Assembly (NCBI GenBank): GCA_946645735.1
Contig: CAMPCK010000017.1
Coordinates: 1-9,511 of the forward strand
DNA length: 9,511 nt
Direction of reading: 5' to 3'
Source of the DNA: an uncultured Clostridia bacterium
GTDB lineage: Bacteria; Bacillota_A; Clostridia; Peptostreptococcales; Anaerovoracaceae
Part shown: one piece after another, positions 6,687 through 9,511 of the stretch
How the letters are laid out: every line of letters begins with the position of its first letter
Position numbering within the stretch: the first letter of the stretch is position 1
Made by a program: the position numbers and the translations under genes
The notes under the pieces: model-generated
What the model was told of the DNA's origin: nothing
Seen by the model: the letters and a program-made list of their open reading frames with translations, nothing else
Database searches by the model: none

Positions 6687-7061
6687 ATGGATTATTTAGG
6701 AATACTTGGTTTCATCTTCGGCATCTTCGGAATTATGGCATATACATCCATGGGGACCCTTAAGAGAAGAATAGACAATCTGGAGTCTGCCCTTGCCAAC
6801 ATGAAGGGAACATCATATCACGATGACAGAGATTCGCTCCTCAAGATGGCTGAAAGCTATATGGGAAAGGAAGTAAAGATCGAACTTAAAGAAGATCACG
6901 AGGATATGGACATTTCCTATTACGGAAACAGCAAACATGGTTCCAACACTATAATTGAAGCAGACCGTGACTGGATGCTTGTTCATGTCAAGACTCCCAA
7001 GGGAGAAAAGGATAAGCTTATCCGCCTTGAATCTGTCCGTAAGATCAGCTTGAACGAATAG
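6687..7061 (+). CDS. Membrane-anchored protein sharing the regulator's C-terminal module
   Basis: A 124-residue protein of unrecognised family. Residues 3-20 are a membrane segment with no cleavage site. Residues 24-41 look like a short coiled coil (TLKRRIDNLESALANMK). Residues about 50-122 are a soluble module: KEVKIELKEDHEDMDISYY, NTIIEA, DWMLVHVKTPKGEKDKLIRLESVRKI. This aligns with the regulator's C-terminus, sharing K-V, ED, ED-D, TI-E, WM, T-KG, KLI and SV. ATG 6687 is preferred over GTG 6681, since AGGAGG (6674-6679) is 7 bases from the ATG but only 1 from the GTG. The gene begins 2 bases after the regulator stop, with its SD inside that gene, so translation is coupled. A strong terminator follows. 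By inference it presents the module at the membrane and may bind the regulator there. Confidence 0.75.
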   Translation: MDYLGILGFIFGIFGIMAYTSMGTLKRRIDNLESALANMKGTSYHDDRDSLLKMAESYMGKEVKIELKEDHEDMDISYYGNSKHGSNTIIEADRDWMLVHVKTPKGEKDKLIRLESVRKISLNE

Positions 7062-7082
7062 TCAGGAAAGAACAATGAAAAC

Positions 7083-7121
7083 AACTGCGGGTGTTATTAC
7101 CCGCGGTTTTTTTGTTTTTTT
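7083..7121 (+). terminator. Intrinsic terminator of the XRE regulator unit
   Basis: A 10-bp stem, AACTGCGGGT (7083-7092) with ACCCGCGGTT (7099-7108), has one T-G wobble and a 6-base loop (gttatt). It runs into a U tract of about 14 bases interrupted once by G. It starts 21 bases after the stop codon and insulates the next gene. Confidence 0.92.
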
Positions 7122-7145
7122 CTTGGTAAAACAAATGATTAATTA

Positions 7146-7174
7146 TTGGATGAGATTTTTAACTATGGTATAAT
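7146..7174 (+). promoter_or_regulatory. Extended -10 promoter for the DUF975/CmpB-like gene
   Basis: A perfect TATAAT (7169-7174) is preceded by TG plus one base (7166-7168), an extended -10 element that can compensate for the weak -35 TTGGAT (7146-7151, spacer 17). Together with the terminator just upstream, it makes the next gene an independent unit. Confidence 0.65.
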
Positions 7175-7210
7175 TATAAAAAATATGCAATTTTTTAGCG
7201 GGGTATGCAT

Positions 7211-9214
7211 ATGGAAAAAAATACCACACCAATTTCAAGAAAAGAATTAAAATTCAGGGCCAAAAAAGTTTTCAAGACCCATTACGTTCTTTTTGTAATT
7301 ATTTGTATAGTGGCTGTCATGTACGGCACGGAATTTGATTTCGTAAGGAGCAATGCCAATAACCTGTACAGACTGGCCACAGGCCAGGGAGTATACTTCG
7401 GGGAAAGCTATCTGCAGATAGGGGGAACCATTGCCGAGAGTGTGACAGGCTCGCTGAACAGCGCTATTACCGGATCGGTAATAGACAATGCGACCAGTGC
7501 CGCAAACGGAGAGAAGGTAGATGTCGCCGGGGAGGCAAACAACCTGAAGGATGCGGTTACAGGAGACGTGACCGGTGAGGTGGTTCCTGATGAAGAGGAA
7601 ACCGGACTGGGCCGTGTAATCGGGGATCTCATTATGGATGATGCCGAGTCCGGCAGAGCCCACGCTGATGAGCAGCTTCAGGCCTATAAAGACCAGGGAC
7701 TTGACAAGTCAGTCACGGGACGTCAGAGCGGTATCTTTGCTGCCATTGCCAATGACATATCTTCAGGAAACTTGTATATGATCATATATGAAGGTATCGA
7801 TTCTGTCATTCATTCCAGCAGGGCATCATCGGCCATCGTTGTAATCTTCAGTTTGCTCATATCCATAGGAGTCTGGATCCTGGTCAAGAATATGATCCAG
7901 GCCATTCTCAGAAGGATATTTCTTGAGGCAAGAATGTATCCTGAAGTACCCGTTTCCCACGTCTGGCACTTCAGACTTGTGAAACGCTGGGTAAAGGCAT
8001 CTCTTACGCTGCTTCTCATGGCGGTGTACCAGTACCTCTGGGCACTCACCATCGTAGGCGGCATCATCAAGAACTACTCGTATAAACTTGTGCCATATAT
8101 CGTAGCTGAAAATCCGGATATCGGCATGAATGAGGCCATAACCCTTTCAAGAAAAATGATGTACGGCCACAAGTGGGAGTGCTTCAAGCTGGATTTCAGC
8201 TTTATCCTTTGGTACATACTCGGAGTGTTCACCATGGGAATAGCTGATGCTCTCTGGACCCTGCCGTATCACATTGCGACCACTTCCGAGTACTATACTG
8301 CTTTGAGAGAAGAAGCAAAGGCCAAGGGTGTGCCCAATGCTGAGAAACTCAATGATACATATCTCTTCGAAAAGGCTGAAGAGGGCTTCCTTCGTGAAAC
8401 CTATTCAGACATAGAAGAGCAGAAGCACTATATAGATGAGCACCGCGTGACCCTTGAGGGAAAGAGAGCCTTCTTTGCAAAGAACTTCGGGCTCTGGACG
8501 GGCACCATGGAAGAAAAGAAGGAATACGATGAAGTTGACAACCGCCGTAAACAGATCGTTGAGGACAGGGCTGTCATCAAGGGCAAGATCTATCCTCAGA
8601 GGCTCAACCCGCGCTGGTCTGAATCAAATAATCTCATCGTAAGAAATATCGGTTACCTGAGAACCTATACCATATGGTCAGTTATCCTCATGTTCTTTGC
8701 CTTCGCCTTTGTAGGCTGGGCCTGGGAAGTAGGCATACACCTTGTGAAGGACGGTATCTTCGTAAACCGCGGCGTGCTCCACGGACCATGGCTTCCCATC
8801 TACGGAGGCGGAGTGGCCCTCATAGTGGTGCTACTTGCAAAATGGAGGAGCAAACCTCTGGTGGAAGCTGTTTCCATTGTTTTACTTTGTGGATTTGTGG
8901 AATACACCACGTCCTTAATTCTTGAAGTCACTCAGGGCATGCGCTGGTGGGACTATACCGGATATTTCCTGAATATCAACGGCCGTATCTGCGGAGAGGG
9001 TCTTTTGGTCTTCGCCGTGGGCGGCATGGCTGCGGTATATCTTCTCATCCCCGTGCTGGATGCCATGTGGTCCAGGATAAAACCCAAAGCAATGGTTACC
9101 ATATGCGTTATACTTCTTGTAATTTTCTCAGCGGATTTCGTTTATTCCAATTTCGTTCCAAATGCAGGAGAAGGAATTACAGACTATACGGCCTTTGAAG
9201 AAGCAGCTCCCTAA
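7211..9214 (+). CDS. DUF975 / CmpB-like (PF06541) fusion membrane protein
   Basis: A 667-residue membrane protein joining two families of unknown function. The first half is DUF975: a membrane segment at about 24-39, a second at about 208-228, then GGIIKNYSYKLVPYIVAENPDIGMNEAITLSRKMMYGHKWECFKLDFSFILWY-type sequence (283-335) and the typical LPYHIATTSEYYTALREEA (351-369). Between the first two segments is a 165-residue, probably external, loop with recurring ITGS/VTGD/VTGE motifs. A charged cytoplasmic linker, likely partly coiled coil, spans about 370-485. The last part (about 488-620) matches the CmpB-like putative permease family: FVGWAWEVG, FVNRGVLHGPWLPIYGGG (517-534), EYTTS and GRICGEGLL, with one more segment at 625-643. 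ATG 7211 is chosen over ATG 7205 because GCGGGG is 7 bases away rather than 1. Domain calls are firm; the function is unknown. Confidence 0.85.
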   Translation: MEKNTTPISRKELKFRAKKVFKTHYVLFVIICIVAVMYGTEFDFVRSNANNLYRLATGQGVYFGESYLQIGGTIAESVTGSLNSAITGSVIDNATSAANGEKVDVAGEANNLKDAVTGDVTGEVVPDEEETGLGRVIGDLIMDDAESGRAHADEQLQAYKDQGLDKSVTGRQSGIFAAIANDISSGNLYMIIYEGIDSVIHSSRASSAIVVIFSLLISIGVWILVKNMIQAILRRIFLEARMYPEVPVSHVWHFRLVKRWVKASLTLLLMAVYQYLWALTIVGGIIKNYSYKLVPYIVAENPDIGMNEAITLSRKMMYGHKWECFKLDFSFILWYILGVFTMGIADALWTLPYHIATTSEYYTALREEAKAKGVPNAEKLNDTYLFEKAEEGFLRETYSDIEEQKHYIDEHRVTLEGKRAFFAKNFGLWTGTMEEKKEYDEVDNRRKQIVEDRAVIKGKIYPQRLNPRWSESNNLIVRNIGYLRTYTIWSVILMFFAFAFVGWAWEVGIHLVKDGIFVNRGVLHGPWLPIYGGGVALIVVLLAKWRSKPLVEAVSIVLLCGFVEYTTSLILEVTQGMRWWDYTGYFLNINGRICGEGLLVFAVGGMAAVYLLIPVLDAMWSRIKPKAMVTICVILLVIFSADFVYSNFVPNAGEGITDYTAFEEAAP

Positions 9215-9239
9215 AATCCAGGTCTGACAACCTGAGGGA
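9208..9239 (+). other. Interrupted hairpin at the 3' end of the DUF975/CmpB-like gene
   Basis: TCCCT (9208-9212) and CAGGT (9219-9223) pair with ACCTG (9230-9234) and AGGGA (9235-9239), with a 6-base one-sided bulge and a 6-base loop. It overlaps the stop codon. No U tract follows, so it is at best a weak terminator or a 3'-end stabilising structure. Confidence 0.3.
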
Positions 9240-9267
9240 ATGAATTAAAGCGATAAATTATTATCTT

Positions 9268-9296
9268 TTGACATTCTTATATATGTTAGGTATAAT
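9268..9296 (+). promoter_or_regulatory. Perfect-consensus sigma-A promoter for the lipoprotein gene
   Basis: TTGACA (9268-9273), a 17-base spacer and TATAAT (9291-9296): both boxes match the full consensus at optimal spacing. The start should be near 9303, leaving a leader of about 140 bases. Such a promoter implies high transcription unless it is repressed. A short dyad, TGTTAG (9284-9289) and CTAACA (9301-9306), flanks the -10 box. Confidence 0.9.
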
Positions 9297-9354
9297 ATAG
9301 CTAACAGAATCAGAGCGGCGTGAATAAAAATGCAAAGAATTCAGGCATAATTTC

Positions 9355-9387
9355 TTTTGTTTTTTGGAACAAAACGCTGGTTTTGTT
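9355..9387 (+). promoter_or_regulatory. Leader hairpin with a competing upstream pairing partner
   Basis: AACAAAAC (9368-9375) and GTTTTGTT (9380-9387) form a perfect 8-bp stem with a GCTG loop. The same AACAAAA can instead pair with an upstream TTTTGTT copy (9355-9361). The two states exclude each other, as in attenuation or SD-access switches, but no known riboswitch class is recognised. The downstream run (gtttacc) is a poor terminator tail. Confidence 0.35.
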
Positions 9388-9443
9388 GTTTACCTTCAAT
9401 TTAATAATGCATTAACTCTATGGAGAAAGAAGGAGAAAGGAAA

Positions 9444-9511
9444 ATGAAAAAATTATTAGTACTTTTACTCTCACTCGCAATGGTATTCGCATTCGCAGCT
9501 TGCGGCGGATC
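9444..9511 (+). CDS. Lipoprotein, probable solute-binding protein (N-terminus only)
   Basis: Only the first 22 codons are inside the window. They encode a lipoprotein signal peptide: basic start MKK, a hydrophobic core of Leu, Val and Ala (4-18), and a lipobox ending F-A-A-C20 followed by Gly-Gly. Cys20 should be lipid-modified and anchor the mature protein on the outer face of the cytoplasmic membrane. This style of leader is typical of solute-binding proteins of ABC transporters in Clostridia, but the mature domain is not visible, so that is inference. The start at 9444 is set by AAGGAG (9430-9435), 8 bases upstream; an in-frame ATG at 9420 lies before that SD and would spoil the signal peptide. 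A perfect-consensus promoter and a structured leader suggest strong, possibly regulated expression. Confidence 0.75.
   Translation, partial: MKKLLVLLLSLAMVFAFAACGG

Noticed and set aside
7205..7210. ATG 7205 as start of the DUF975/CmpB-like protein
   Set aside because: It is one base after the GCGGGG SD; ATG 7211 is 7 bases away and more plausible.
7247..7663. A 138-codon minus-strand open frame under the DUF975 gene
   Set aside because: Antisense shadow with no SD and no domain; the plus strand encodes the DUF975 N-terminus and its external loop here.
9208..9239. Hairpin as an intrinsic terminator of the DUF975/CmpB-like gene
   Set aside because: The stem is interrupted by a 6-base bulge and has no U tract, so it is reported only as a low-confidence structure.
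9330..9350. Six-codon upstream open frame (MQRIQA) in the lipoprotein leader
   Set aside because: No convincing SD precedes it, and such short frames are common by chance.

Overview
The window looks like a chromosomal segment from a low-to-mid-GC Gram-positive anaerobe of the Bacillota, most likely class Clostridia. The reasons are strong purine-rich Shine-Dalgarno (SD) sites (AAGGAG, AGGAGG), near-consensus sigma-A promoters, and families common there: DUF975, the CmpB-like membrane family, an NhaC-type antiporter, an XRE regulator and a lipoprotein with a typical Gram-positive lipobox. This is inference from gene content; there is no rRNA or other marker gene. No tRNA, rRNA, CRISPR array, insertion sequence or phage gene was recognised.

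Layout. (1) Bases 1-2871, minus strand: a compact operon read from right to left, MoxR-type AAA+ ATPase -> von Willebrand A (CoxE-like) protein -> CPBP intramembrane metalloprotease, which runs off the left edge. Gaps are 2 and 8 bases. (2) Bases 2872-3000: a divergent promoter region. (3) Bases 3001-6115, plus strand: a VanZ-like small membrane protein, a remnant of proBA, a P1-family (DmpA-like) peptidase and an NhaC-family antiporter. The remnant is the first 66 or so codons of proB fused in frame to the last 47 or so codons of proA. (4) Bases 6116-7121: a self-contained two-gene unit with its own promoter, an upstream inverted repeat and a strong intrinsic terminator. It encodes an XRE-type repressor and a membrane-anchored protein, and both carry a recognisably related C-terminal module. 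(5) Bases 7122-9214: a separately promoted large membrane protein fusing a DUF975 half to a CmpB-like (PF06541) half. (6) Bases 9215-9511: a perfect-consensus promoter, a structured leader of about 140 bases and the first 22 codons of a lipoprotein, probably a transporter solute-binding protein.

How the parts may work together. The MoxR/VWA pair is expected to act as an ATP-driven chaperone complex, possibly with the protease. The proB'-'proA remnant cannot encode either parent enzyme, so this locus no longer makes proline. The neighbouring peptidase and transporter may process and move a small peptide or amino-acid-like substrate with ion exchange, but the substrate cannot be read from sequence. 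The most system-like novelty is the regulator/membrane-protein pair sharing one domain: it suggests a membrane-tethered partner that binds or titrates the DNA-binding protein.
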